Source of the DNA: Dokdonella sp.
GTDB taxonomy: Bacteria; Pseudomonadota; Gammaproteobacteria; Xanthomonadales; Rhodanobacteraceae
Direction: 5' to 3'
Assembly: GCF_017744955.1 (NCBI RefSeq)
Contig: NZ_JAGIAG010000015.1
Span: forward strand, 1 to 50,535
Length of the DNA: 50,535 bases
Shown here: positions 26,584 to 34,259 of the stretch, piece by piece
Layout: each line of letters opens with the position of its first letter
Position numbering within the stretch: the first letter of the stretch is position 1
Position numbers and translations under genes: made by a program
The notes under the pieces: generated by a model
What the model saw: only the letters and a program-made list of their open reading frames with translations
What the model was told of the DNA's origin: nothing
Databases searched by the model: none

Positions 26584-26755
26584 GACGCCTTTTCTTCTTC
26601 TTCCGACCTCGGGAAAACCCCGATGGGGATGGGCGCGTCGATGCGCTATTGAGGAAGGCGAGCCGTCATGGTGGCGGCCGCTTCAGTCGAAGCGATCCAG
26701 TCGAAAGCGATTCAGTCAGCCTTGCTCATGCTGACGACCCGAACCGGAGGCGATC

Positions 26756-27127
26756 ATGTCCAAGCGCGCACTCGCAAGTTGGTTGATGGCAGCGGCCACG
26801 GCGACGGCGGCGTCCACGGCCTGGGGTGTCGGAGCGCTGGCGGTGGGATCTTGCGGAGCCTACGGAACGTCCTACGGTCACGACTACGTCGACGGCGCGC
26901 GTCGCTCGGCGCTGCGCCGCTGTGGCGACTACGACTGCGACGTCGTGCTGACGATCCGCAACGAGTGCGCCGCTTTCGCCAATTCGGTCGACGACTCCTG
27001 CGGTCCGCGCGGCTGGGCCTATGCGCAAAGCCGCCGCGAGGCCGAGAACCTGGCGATGGACTTCTGTTATCGCTACGGCGGCGACCGCTGTCGCGTCCGC
27101 GCCTGGGTGTGCGACGATCACGGGTGA
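26756..27127 (+). CDS. Secreted Cys-rich DUF4189-like protein
   Basis: A 123-residue exported protein. Residues 1 to about 30 form a signal peptide (MSKRALASWLMAAATATAAS and following). The mature part has eight cysteines in pairs spaced as in DUF4189 proteins (SCGAYG, RRCGDYDCDVV, NECAAFA, DDSCGP, DFCYRY, DRCRVRAWVCDD). DUF4189 domains are small disulfide-bonded modules of unknown function found in secreted proteins of Xanthomonadales and actinobacteria. Start ATG 26756 has an excellent GGAGG at 26746-26750. It lies between the response-regulator gene and the histidine-kinase gene (60 bases before the latter), a position that suggests it could be a periplasmic sensor component or a passenger in the same operon. 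Confidence 0.75.
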   Translation: MSKRALASWLMAAATATAASTAWGVGALAVGSCGAYGTSYGHDYVDGARRSALRRCGDYDCDVVLTIRNECAAFANSVDDSCGPRGWAYAQSRREAENLAMDFCYRYGGDRCRVRAWVCDDHG

Positions 27128-27187
27128 CGTATTCGCGCGACTGAATCCGCAGCACGGAGCGTCGCCGCGACCGAGTGGAAGCGACTG

Positions 27188-28498
27188 ATGCGCTGGATTT
27201 CGCTGGAAGGCAAGCTCGCCGCGGCGCTCGCGGTCGCGGTCGTCGCGGCGGCGGCGCTGTCGGCGTGGGCGACGAAGTGGCTGGGCTCGCCCTGGCTCGG
27301 CATTCTCGCGACGATCTTCCTGCTCGTGCTGCCGGCGCTGGTGTTCGCGCGCCTGCTGGCGCAGCCGGTCGCGGCGCTGATCCGCGCACTGTCCGGCAGC
27401 GTGGTCGCCTTCCGCGACGGCGATTTCAGCTTCTCGATCGGCGCCCAGCGCCAGGACGAAGTCGGCGATCTGGTGAACGCGCACAACGAACTCGGTCGCG
27501 TGCTGCGCGAGGAGCGGCAGCATCTGTTCCAGCGCGAGCTGCTGCTCGACACCGTCGTGCAGAACACGCCGACCGCGCTGGTGCTGGTGGAGGACGGCGG
27601 CCACGTCGTCTACGCGAACCTGGCCGCGCGCCAGCTGTTGAACGGCGGCCGCCCGCTGAACGGCGAGCGGTTCAGCGAGATCGTCGCCAGCGCGCCGGCG
27701 ACATTGGCGGAAGCGATCGCGAGCGGCGGCGACGGCCTGTTCAGCGTGCCGTTCGAGCACGAGGAAGAAACCTTCCATCTCTCCCAGCGCGTGTTCAAGC
27801 TGCAGGGCAGGCCGCATCGGCTGTACCAGTTGAAGCGGCTGACGCGCGAGCTGGCGCGGCAGGAGGTGGCGACCTGGAAGAAAGTCATCCGCGTGATCAG
27901 CCACGAGTTGAACAACTCGCTGGCGCCGATCCGTTCGCTGTCGCATTCCGGGCGCGAGCTGGTGCAGCGCAACGACGCCGCGCGCCTGCGCATCGTGTTC
28001 GACACGATCGAGGAACGTACGCGGCACCTGGAAAACTTCATCCAGGGCTACGCGCGTTTCGCCAAGCTGCCGACGCCGCAGCCGGAAATGGTCGAGTGGG
28101 CACCGTTCCTCGAGGCGCTGGCGCGCCACTACGCGTTCCGCATCGCCGGTGCGGTGCCGGCGACCCCGGCGCGCTTCGATCGCGGCCAGGTCGAGCAGGT
28201 GCTGATCAACCTGCTGAAGAACGCGCACGAATCCGGCGGTCCCGCCGAGGCGATCGAGGTCTCGGTTACGCAGAACGCGCGCGAGGCGCGCATCGACGTC
28301 CACGACCGCGGCAGCGGCATGAGCGAGACCGTGCTCGCCAACGCGCTGCTGCCGTTCTATTCGACCAAGCGCAGCGGTTCGGGCCTCGGCCTGGCGCTCG
28401 CGCGCGAGATCGCCGACGCGCACGGCGGCCGCGTGCAGCTCGCCAACCGCGACGGCGGCGGACTGACGGTCGTGCTGGTCCTGCCGCAGCGCGAGTGA
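27188..28498 (+). CDS. Sensor histidine kinase (NtrB/NtrY-like)
   Basis: A 436-residue inner-membrane kinase. Two membrane helices (about 10-30 and 36-55) enclose almost no periplasmic loop, so it probably senses within the membrane or the cytoplasm. A HAMP-like segment follows (about 56-110), then a PAS domain (about 120-215), the phospho-acceptor helix with His239 in VISHELNNSLAPI, and a HATPase domain (N-box LLKNAHES, G1 DRGSGM, F-box LPFYSTKR, G2 GSGLGLAL). The HELNNSLAPI form is typical of kinases that pair with NtrC-type regulators. It should phosphorylate the regulator at 25126-26472, from which it is separated by the small secreted-protein gene. The start ATG 27188 has a weak ribosome-binding site. 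Confidence 0.92.
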   Translation: MRWISLEGKLAAALAVAVVAAAALSAWATKWLGSPWLGILATIFLLVLPALVFARLLAQPVAALIRALSGSVVAFRDGDFSFSIGAQRQDEVGDLVNAHNELGRVLREERQHLFQRELLLDTVVQNTPTALVLVEDGGHVVYANLAARQLLNGGRPLNGERFSEIVASAPATLAEAIASGGDGLFSVPFEHEEETFHLSQRVFKLQGRPHRLYQLKRLTRELARQEVATWKKVIRVISHELNNSLAPIRSLSHSGRELVQRNDAARLRIVFDTIEERTRHLENFIQGYARFAKLPTPQPEMVEWAPFLEALARHYAFRIAGAVPATPARFDRGQVEQVLINLLKNAHESGGPAEAIEVSVTQNAREARIDVHDRGSGMSETVLANALLPFYSTKRSGSGLGLALAREIADAHGGRVQLANRDGGGLTVVLVLPQRE

Positions 28499-28570
28499 CC
28501 GCGGCACGCCAGCGCGCGTCATGGGACTTGCATATACTCGGCGTTCACGTCGAGCGGGGAGAGCAGCATC

Positions 28571-29539
28571 ATGGGTTTCAACGGCATCCTGACGATCGCG
28601 ATCTTCGCGGTCATCCTGATCGGCCTGTCCAAGCTCGTGCGCATCGTGCCGCAGGGCTACGAGTGGACGGTCGAGCGCTGGGGCAAGTACACGCACACGT
28701 TGACGCCGGGGTTCCACCTGCTGGTCCCGTTCATGCAGAACGTCGGCCGCAAGATGAACATGATGGAGCAGGTGATCGACGTGCCGTCGCAGGACGTCAT
28801 CACCAAGGACAACGCGGTGGTCAAGGTCGACGGCATCGTGTTCTTCCAGGTGCTCGACGCGGCCAAGGCGGCCTACGAGGTGTCCAACCTCGAGCTCGCG
28901 ATCATCAACCTGGTGATGACCAACATCCGCACCGTGCTCGGCGGACTGGACCTCGACGAATCGTTGAGCAAGCGCGACCAGATCAACGCGGCGCTGCTGA
29001 AGGTGGTCGACGAGGCGACGCATCCGTGGGGCCTCAAAGTCACGCGCATCGAGCTGAAGGACATCCAGCCGCCGCGCGACCTGGTCGATTCGATGGCTCG
29101 GCAGATGAAGGCCGAGCGCGAGAAGCGCGCGAACATCCTCGAAGCCGAGGGCCTGCGCCAGGCCGCGATCCTGAAGGCCGAGGGCGAGAAGCAGTCGGCG
29201 ATCCTCGCCGCGGAAGGCCAGAAGGAAGCCGCATTCCGCGAAGCCGAGGCGCGCGAACGTCTCGCCGCGGCCGAGGCGAAGGCGACCGAGGTCGTCTCGC
29301 AGGCGATCGCCGGCGGCGACGTCAACGCGTTGAACTACTTCGTCGCCAACAAGTACGTCGAGGCGCTGAAGGCGATGGCCGATTCGCCGAACCAGAAGAT
29401 GCTGCTGCTGCCGGTCGAGACGACCGGCGTGATCGGCTCGCTGGCCGGCATTGCGGAGCTGGCCAAGAACGCCCTGTCCGACCAAGAGGCGAAGCGGGCC
29501 GCGCCACCGCGCGGACCGGCGCCGCCGCAGGTGCGCTGA
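28571..29539 (+). CDS. SPFH/stomatin-like protein (QmcA type)
   Basis: A 322-residue membrane-anchored protein. One N-terminal hydrophobic anchor (GFNGILTIAIFAVILIGL) is followed by the SPFH domain (VRIVPQGYEWTVERWGKY, TPGFHLLVPF, then VPSQDVITKDNAVVKVDGI) and a long Ala/Glu-rich coiled coil (AEREKRANILEAEGLRQAAI and following) that drives oligomerisation. The C-terminal end is Pro-rich. This is the QmcA/HflK-like stomatin group, which forms ring or cage complexes in membrane microdomains and works with an NfeD partner. The start ATG 28571 has GGGGAG upstream. The upstream gap contains a TATACT box (28533-28538) that could be a promoter element. The NfeD gene follows by 25 bases, clearly an operon. 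Confidence 0.93.
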   Translation: MGFNGILTIAIFAVILIGLSKLVRIVPQGYEWTVERWGKYTHTLTPGFHLLVPFMQNVGRKMNMMEQVIDVPSQDVITKDNAVVKVDGIVFFQVLDAAKAAYEVSNLELAIINLVMTNIRTVLGGLDLDESLSKRDQINAALLKVVDEATHPWGLKVTRIELKDIQPPRDLVDSMARQMKAEREKRANILEAEGLRQAAILKAEGEKQSAILAAEGQKEAAFREAEARERLAAAEAKATEVVSQAIAGGDVNALNYFVANKYVEALKAMADSPNQKMLLLPVETTGVIGSLAGIAELAKNALSDQEAKRAAPPRGPAPPQVR

Positions 29540-29564
29540 ACGACTCATCGCGAGCGAGAACCGC

Positions 29565-30008
29565 ATGGACAACCTCGTGAACAACTACGGCTGGTGGCTG
29601 CTGGCGCTGGTGCTGATCGCGGCCGAGATGCTGGCGCCCGGCTACTTCCTCTTGTGGATCGGCATCGCCGCCGGCGTGATGGGGCTGGTGACGCTGGTGA
29701 TGCCGGGCCTGCCGGCTCTGGCGCAGGCCGTGCTGTTCGGCGTGCTGGCGATCGCGGCCTGCCTGGTCTACTGGAGATACATTCGACCGGTCGCCGAGCA
29801 ACGCAACGACCAGCCGCTGTTGAACAAGCGCGGCGCGCAGTTGATCGGCCGGCGCTTCGTGCTGGCCGAGGCGATCGTCAACGGTCGCGGCAAGGTCAAG
29901 GTCGGCGACAGCGAATGGTTGGCCGAAGGGCCGGATCTGCCGGTGGGCAGCGAGGTCGAGGTCGTCGCCGTGGAAGGTGTTTCCTTGAAGGTACAGACGC
30001 CGCACTGA
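29565..30008 (+). CDS. NfeD-like membrane protein
   Basis: A 147-residue protein. Three hydrophobic segments at the N-terminus (GWWLLALVLIAAEMLAPGYF, GIAAGVMGLVTLVM, and AQAVLFGVLAIAACLVYW) are followed by a small beta-rich OB-fold domain (LIGRRFVLAEAIVNGRGKVKVGDSEW in pieces, then GSEVEVVAVEGVSLKVQ). This is the short NfeD type that accompanies stomatin/SPFH proteins; the long type with a protease domain is not present. The frame is open further upstream in the SPFH gene, but ATG 29565 is where the domain begins. It shares an operon with the SPFH gene. Confidence 0.9.
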   Translation: MDNLVNNYGWWLLALVLIAAEMLAPGYFLLWIGIAAGVMGLVTLVMPGLPALAQAVLFGVLAIAACLVYWRYIRPVAEQRNDQPLLNKRGAQLIGRRFVLAEAIVNGRGKVKVGDSEWLAEGPDLPVGSEVEVVAVEGVSLKVQTPH

Positions 30009-30114
30009 CTTCCGGCTCGATCCTTCCGCCGGGAGCGAAGATCGTCGAGTGCCCCCGAATCGAGAGCGCGGCGCGACGCGACGCATGAGCGTCGGCGCCG
30101 CGCCGCGACTGCCG

Positions 30115-31542
30115 TCACTGCTGGGTATAGACGTACATGGTGCCCTGGCCGCTGTTGTTCAGGCCTTGCGGCGAGCCGACGAGCACGTCGCCGCTGTCGG
30201 AGATTCCGACTCCGCTGCCGAAAGAGTCGTTGAGCGTGCCGTCGCTGGCGGTCAGCTTTTGCACTTCGGTCCAGATGCCGTTGTTCAGCACGAATACGTA
30301 GGCGGCGCCTTTCATGTTCGGCCAGCCGGCGAACGCCGAGCCGACGACCAGTGTGTCCTTGCTTCGGGAGATCGAGATCCCGAAGAGCCAGTCGTGGTAG
30401 GCGTCGCTGGGAATCATTTCTTGTTGCTGCACCCATTGGCCGTCGATTTGCTTGAAGGCCCAGACCGCGCCGGATATCGGCTGGATGGGGAGGTTTTCAT
30501 CGCCGGTGAGCGCCCACGGCGCGCCGATGAAAAGGTCCGTTCCGCTGAGCACGATCGAAGAGCCGAACTCCATGCCCGTCGAGGTGGGGCTTGCGATCAG
30601 CTTCTGCTTCTCCAGCCAATTGGGATTGCAGCGACCGTCCGGGAAGCACTGCTTCCTGTAGACGTAGGCTGCGCCGACGCCGTAGTAGCCGAACTGGAAT
30701 GCGCTGTCGGCACCGATGACCGCGGTATCGGCATTGATCGCGACGGCTCGCCCGAAGCTTTCGGCGAATCCGCCGTCGCTGGCGACGAACTTCTGTACGA
30801 TCACCCAGTTGCCGTTGGCATCCTTGCGGTAGCGGTAGGCGGAGCCGCGGCTGTTGATGGCCTGGTTGGTGCCGCCGCAACCCGGCGCGCCAATGAGCGC
30901 GTCGGAGCCCGCGATCGCCACGGAGGTGCCGAAATAGCAGTCGGAGGCCGCGCCGTCGGGAGCGGTCAGCTTTTGCACTTGAGCGAAATTCCGATTCTCT
31001 CCCCGTGAGAAGACGTATACCGCTCCCTGGCTCGGGCGTCCGTCGACCGTCGTCGAGCTGGCTCCGATCAATGCAGTGGTTCCGTCGAAAGCGACTTTTC
31101 CGAAGTAGGTGTTGGGCGCGCCGTCGCTGGCGACGAGGCGTTGCTTCTGCACCCACGGACATCCCTGCATCGAGCAGATGTTCGAGCGCTGATACACGTA
31201 CACCGCGCCTTGATTGCCGTTCGTTGTCGCCGCGCTAACGAAGGCGATGTCGCCGGAAACGGCGATGGATCCGCCGAAGCCGGTGCCGTCGGTCACCCGG
31301 ATGGCCTGCTCGTTCCACGCGAATGGAATCAGCGGAGAATCGAGAGCCGGATTCTCGCCGGTGAGCGTCGGCGGGACGTCGGGGTCTCCGATGTAGTTTT
31401 GCCGGATGTTCTCCCGCGAGGCTACCGCGTCCTCCGCGGAGAGGGGCGAATCGGGTGGAGACGCAAAAGTGGCGGCACTGGATAAGGATGCCAGCGAAGC
31501 GAGCGACACGAACAACGCGAAACAGGCATTCCGAGACGTCAT
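30115..31542 (-). CDS. Secreted FG-GAP/beta-propeller repeat protein
   Basis: A 475-residue exported protein. A signal peptide (MTSRNACFALFVSLASLASLSSAATFA in part) is followed by about 70 residues of mature N-terminus and then seven similar repeats of about 55-60 residues (GFGGSIAVSGDIAFVSA, YFGKVAFDGTTALIGA, YFGTSVAIAGSDALIGAPG, SFGRAVAINADTAVIGADS, EFGSSIVLSGTDLFIGAPW, LFGISISRSKDTLVVGSA, SFGSGVGISDSGDVLVGSP), each closing with a line like GAVYVY-W-QKL-ASDG. That is the FG-GAP pattern of a beta-propeller, as in integrin alpha-like extracellular proteins. ATG 31542 is chosen over ATG 31548 because AGGAG is then seven bases away. Single gene. Confidence 0.85.
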   Translation of the reverse strand: MTSRNACFALFVSLASLASLSSAATFASPPDSPLSAEDAVASRENIRQNYIGDPDVPPTLTGENPALDSPLIPFAWNEQAIRVTDGTGFGGSIAVSGDIAFVSAATTNGNQGAVYVYQRSNICSMQGCPWVQKQRLVASDGAPNTYFGKVAFDGTTALIGASSTTVDGRPSQGAVYVFSRGENRNFAQVQKLTAPDGAASDCYFGTSVAIAGSDALIGAPGCGGTNQAINSRGSAYRYRKDANGNWVIVQKFVASDGGFAESFGRAVAINADTAVIGADSAFQFGYYGVGAAYVYRKQCFPDGRCNPNWLEKQKLIASPTSTGMEFGSSIVLSGTDLFIGAPWALTGDENLPIQPISGAVWAFKQIDGQWVQQQEMIPSDAYHDWLFGISISRSKDTLVVGSAFAGWPNMKGAAYVFVLNNGIWTEVQKLTASDGTLNDSFGSGVGISDSGDVLVGSPQGLNNSGQGTMYVYTQQ

Positions 31543-31562
31543 GGCCATGCTCCTGGGGTGGC

Positions 31563-31579
31563 TGCAGAGGACCTCTGCA
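31563..31579. promoter_or_regulatory. Perfect palindrome upstream of the FG-GAP gene
   Basis: TGCAGAGG-A-CCTCTGCA is a perfect 8+1+8 palindrome lying 21 bases before the start codon of the minus-strand FG-GAP gene, between it and an AT-rich stretch (31585-31612) that likely holds its promoter. It could be a repressor operator or an RNA hairpin in the leader. The rest of the gap, 31543-31850, contains no gene. Confidence 0.45.
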
Positions 31580-31788
31580 TCGCGGCTTATACCGCACTAT
31601 ATTTTTGTAATCTGCGTACGGGGCGACGCTGGTCGATCGTGCGGCGCTGCGCTCGTGCGTGTCCCGCATACCGGATAGGGTGGGTACCGGAAGGAGAAGA
31701 CGCGCCGGGAAAAATAAGAGCGAAGGCCGCTTCGGATAGGGAGGTCCTCGCGCGATCCGGTGGCGCGGCGGTTCATTCCCCTTCGCTG

Positions 31789-31818
31789 TTGGAATTGCGC
31801 GCGTCCGCTCGCGATAAT
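31789..31818 (+). promoter_or_regulatory. Probable sigma-70 promoter of gcvT
   Basis: TTGGAA (31789-31794) and GATAAT (31813-31818) are separated by 18 bases. Transcription would start near 31825, leaving a short leader of about 26 bases. The leader has no purine-rich ribosome-binding site before ATG 31851. No glycine riboswitch fits in so short a leader. Confidence 0.55.
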
Positions 31819-31850
31819 GCGCGCCCCCGTTTCCGCGGACGCACCGACCC

Positions 31851-32936
31851 ATGACGCAGAAGACCATCCTCAACGACACCCATCGCGCGCTCGGCGCCAA
31901 GATGGTCGACTTCGGCGGCTGGGACATGCCGATCAACTACGGCTCGCAGATCGAGGAGCACCACGCGGTGCGCCGCGACGCCGGCATGTTCGACGTCTCG
32001 CACATGACCGTGGTCGATCTGCGCGGCGCGCGCACGCGCGAATTCCTGCGCCGCTTGCTCGCCAACAGCGTGGACAAGCTGAAGGCGCCGGGCAAGGCGC
32101 TGTACTCGTGCATGCTCGACGAACGGGGCGGCGTGATCGACGACTTGATCGTCTATTTCCTCGGCGACGATTTCTTCCGCGTGGTCGTCAACGCGGCGAC
32201 GCGCGAAAAGGACCTGGCCTGGATCCAGACCCAGGCCAAGGCTTTCGACGTAGCGGTGAGCGAACGGCCGGAGCTGGCGATGATCGCGGTGCAGGGACCG
32301 AATGCGCGCGCGAAGGTGTTCGGCCTGCTCTCGCCGGAGACGCGCGCGAAGGCGGAGAAGGTCGGCAAGTTCGCCGCGGTCGAGGGTGACGGCCTGTTCA
32401 TCGCCCGCACCGGCTATACCGGCGAGGACGGTTTCGAGATCGTCGTGCCGGAGGCGCAGGCGGTCGAATTGTGGAACCGGCTGAAGGACGCCGGCGTCGC
32501 TCCGGCCGGGCTCGGCGCGCGCGACACGCTGCGCCTGGAAGCCGGCATGAATCTGTACGGTCAGGACATGGACGAGTCGGTGACGCCGTGGGAAGCGAAC
32601 CTCGGCTGGACCGTCGCGCTCGACGAGGGCCGCGACTTCATCGGCCGCGGCGCGCTCGAGAAGCAGAAGGCCGCCGGCGACCATCGCGTCATGGTCGGCC
32701 TGGTGATGGACGAGAAGGGCGTGCTGCGCCACGGCCAGCGCGTCGTCACGCCGAGCGGCGACGGCGAGATCCTGTCCGGCAGCTTCTCGCCGACGCTGGG
32801 CAAGTCGATCGCGTTCGCGCGCGTGCCGGCCGGTTCGAGCGGAACGCTGCAGGCGGACATCCGCGGCAAGCTGGTGCCGGTGCGCGTCGTGAAGTATCCG
32901 TTCGTCAGGGACGGCAAGGCGATCGACGGCATCTGA
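31851..32936 (+). CDS. gcvT: Glycine cleavage system T protein (aminomethyltransferase)
   Basis: A 361-residue cytosolic enzyme that takes the aminomethyl group from lipoylated H protein and gives methylene-tetrahydrofolate and ammonia. The sequence has the family blocks VDFGGWDMPINYGSQIEEHHAVR, GMFDVSHMTVVDLRG, GKALYSCML, GGVIDDLIVYFLG, ARTGYTGEDGFEIVVP, GLGARDTLRLEAGMNLYGQDMDE and the folate-binding region up to FSPTLGKSIAFARVP. The length is the usual one. The H protein follows after 214 bases; P protein and lipoyl enzymes are not in the window. The start is preceded by a promoter-like pair (31789-31818). Confidence 0.96.
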   Translation: MTQKTILNDTHRALGAKMVDFGGWDMPINYGSQIEEHHAVRRDAGMFDVSHMTVVDLRGARTREFLRRLLANSVDKLKAPGKALYSCMLDERGGVIDDLIVYFLGDDFFRVVVNAATREKDLAWIQTQAKAFDVAVSERPELAMIAVQGPNARAKVFGLLSPETRAKAEKVGKFAAVEGDGLFIARTGYTGEDGFEIVVPEAQAVELWNRLKDAGVAPAGLGARDTLRLEAGMNLYGQDMDESVTPWEANLGWTVALDEGRDFIGRGALEKQKAAGDHRVMVGLVMDEKGVLRHGQRVVTPSGDGEILSGSFSPTLGKSIAFARVPAGSSGTLQADIRGKLVPVRVVKYPFVRDGKAIDGI

Positions 32937-32953
32937 TCGGCGGCGAGCCTTTG

Positions 32954-33099
32954 CGGAAGTTTCCTCCGCGGCCGTCCGCGGCCGCGCTTTTCGAGTCCAA
33001 GTGCGATCCTTCCGGGATCGCCGCCGCTCGGATGGTTGCCGCCGCTGGCAGCCATCCGGTTTCGGAAGTTCCACCCGTGGCCGTCCATGGCCGCATTTC
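32954..33099. repeat. Imperfect direct repeat in the gcvT-gcvH gap
   Basis: Two copies of a 37-38-base element (32954-32991 and 33063-33099) share CGGAAGTT, the palindromic core GGCCGTCC-x-GGCCGC, and a T-rich end. Between them lies TGGTTGCCGCCGCTGGCAGC-like filler. The second copy ends just before a TATAGAAT box (33104-33111) that may be the gcvH promoter -10. Confidence 0.7.
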
Positions 33100-33150
33100 T
33101 CAATATAGAATCGGCGCCGAACGGTGCTCCAGAACCCAAGGAACTGAGTC

Positions 33151-33549
33151 ATGCAAGAGATTCCCGGCGATCTGAAATTCATGAAGTCCCACGAGTGGGC
33201 GCGCGTCGAAGACAAGGGCACCGTCACGGTCGGCATTTCCGATCATGCTCAGGGCCTGCTCGGCGACCTCGTCTACGTCGAACTGCCGAGTGTCGGCGAC
33301 ACGGTCAAGGCCGGCAACGCGGTCGCCGTGGTCGAGTCGGTCAAGGCCGCGTCCGACGTCTACGCTCCGGTCTCCGGCGAGATCGTCGCGATCAACGAAG
33401 CGCTGCCGGACAAGCCGGAAACGATCAACGAAGACGCCTACGGTGACGGCTGGCTGTTCGTGATCAAGCCGGACAACCTCGCCGAGGAACAGGAAGAGCT
33501 GCTCGGCCCGGACGACTACGCCGAACTGATCGAGAACGAAGACGACTGA
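33151..33549 (+). CDS. gcvH: Glycine cleavage system H protein
   Basis: A 132-residue lipoyl-carrier protein that shuttles the aminomethyl group between the P, T and L proteins. The segment AVVESVKAASDVYAPVSGEI carries the lipoylated Lys65 in its usual ESVKAASD setting; HEWARVEDKGTVTVGISDHAQ and the acidic C-terminus (AELIENEDD) are also typical. AAGGA precedes the start. A strong terminator follows at 33575. gcvT is upstream on the same strand but seems to have its own promoter because of the 214-base gap. Confidence 0.96.
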   Translation: MQEIPGDLKFMKSHEWARVEDKGTVTVGISDHAQGLLGDLVYVELPSVGDTVKAGNAVAVVESVKAASDVYAPVSGEIVAINEALPDKPETINEDAYGDGWLFVIKPDNLAEEQEELLGPDDYAELIENEDD

Positions 33550-33574
33550 TCCGTCGTTCCCATCGGTCGAAAGA

Positions 33575-33603
33575 GGGTGCGCTTCGGCGCGCCCTTTTTT
33601 TTT
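33575..33603 (+). terminator. Intrinsic terminator after gcvH
   Basis: GGGTGCGC (33575-33582) pairs with GCGCGCCC (33587-33594) around a TTCG tetraloop and is followed by nine T. Near-perfect intrinsic terminator, 25 bases after the gcvH stop. Confidence 0.95.
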
Positions 33604-34055
33604 CGCTCGCGATCGCTTCGACGCCGGCGTCGGGCGCTCGCTCGACGTTGCGGCAAGAAGTGCATCTTCGATCTCTGCGTTCGTTTCCTTCGACGCGGCG
33701 ATCGACGATGAAGACGATGCGAAGACGAGTTCGACGAGCGTGGCGTGACGAACGCGCGAGGTTTCGTCGGCGAGCTTTCGACGCGTCGACGTCATCCGGA
33801 AGCGAGTGTCGGACGACGCCGGCGAGACGGAAGAAGTCGACGATCGTCGTCGCGCGTCGGTCCGGCGAAAGAATTTTTTGCGCTCGTTCATTCGCCGTTG
33901 CCGCGCCCGATCGTGCCTTCGCCGAGCGGCCGAGAGGAATGCGCGGCTCATCGGGCTGCGCAAAGTTCGCGTCTCGAAGAATGGCATGGATCGCCGCGAC
34001 GGAAAGGCTGGAAACCCGCGCCAATACTAGCTTTCCGGGGTTTATTCTGGAATTA
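33604..34055. other. 450-base gap without a supported gene
   Basis: Between the gcvH terminator and the methionine-repressor promoter region the DNA has an odd look: short CGACG, TCGAC and GCGTC words recur on both strands. No open frame has a recognisable domain, and several overlapping frames exist on both strands, as expected for GC-rich DNA without a gene. From about 34020 on, the base composition becomes clearly AT-richer. Confidence 0.5.
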
Positions 34056-34096
34056 TTGCGGCATGTTTATTTGGACGTCTATACATCTAAGCGTCC
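34056..34096 (+). promoter_or_regulatory. Three adjacent met-box-like octamers with an overlapping promoter
   Basis: The MetJ operator in enterobacteria is a row of octamers like AGACGTCT. Here GGACGTCT (34073-34080; 7 of 8), ATACATCT (34081-34088; 6 of 8) and AAGCGTCC (34089-34096; 5 of 8) stand directly in tandem. TTGCGG (34056-34061) and TATACA (34080-34085) form a weak -35/-10 pair (18-base spacer) whose -10 lies within the octamers, so a bound repressor would block it. This reads as the autoregulatory operator of the downstream metJ-like gene. Confidence 0.65.
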
Positions 34097-34113
34097 TTTG
34101 GGAAGCGCATTTC

Positions 34114-34149
34114 CCGGGGTGCCGGAATCGCCCCGGAGAGGGGTGTTTT
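34114..34149 (+). promoter_or_regulatory. Possible alternative hairpins in the metJ leader
   Basis: CCGGGG (34114-34119) can pair with CCCCGG (34131-34136). The same CCCC can instead pair with GGGG (34140-34143), which is followed by TGTTTT. The two stems exclude each other, as in a simple attenuator. A further hairpin AGCAGT/ACTGCT is at 34158-34178. The stems are short and no leader peptide was identified. Confidence 0.25.
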
Positions 34150-34198
34150 CGGGCTCTAGCAGTCACGTAGGAACTGCTTGTTTCCCCTAAGAAATTTG

Positions 34199-34227
34199 TT
34201 GACACGCGCTAACGACAGTAATAGTTT
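34199..34227 (+). promoter_or_regulatory. Second promoter of the metJ-like gene
   Basis: A consensus -35 TTGACA (34199-34204) is followed after 17 bases by TAGTTT (34222-34227), a poor -10. It would start transcription about 25 bases before ATG 34260. Confidence 0.5.
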
Positions 34228-34259
34228 CTGCGCCGGCGTGACAAACAAATAAAGGAATC

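Noticed and set aside
26726..29584. A 952-codon open frame on the minus strand
   Set aside because: Antiparallel to the kinase and SPFH genes, which have clear domains; the shadow translation has biased composition and no motifs.
31680..31850. Glycine riboswitch before gcvT
   Set aside because: Looked for because gcvT leaders often carry one. The predicted promoter leaves only about 26 bases of leader, and the conserved glycine-aptamer core was not found.
33648..34190. Open frames on both strands in the gap before the metJ-like gene
   Set aside because: Arg/Ser-rich translations, no ribosome-binding site, no domain, and overlapping alternatives on both strands. They also cross the operator region.
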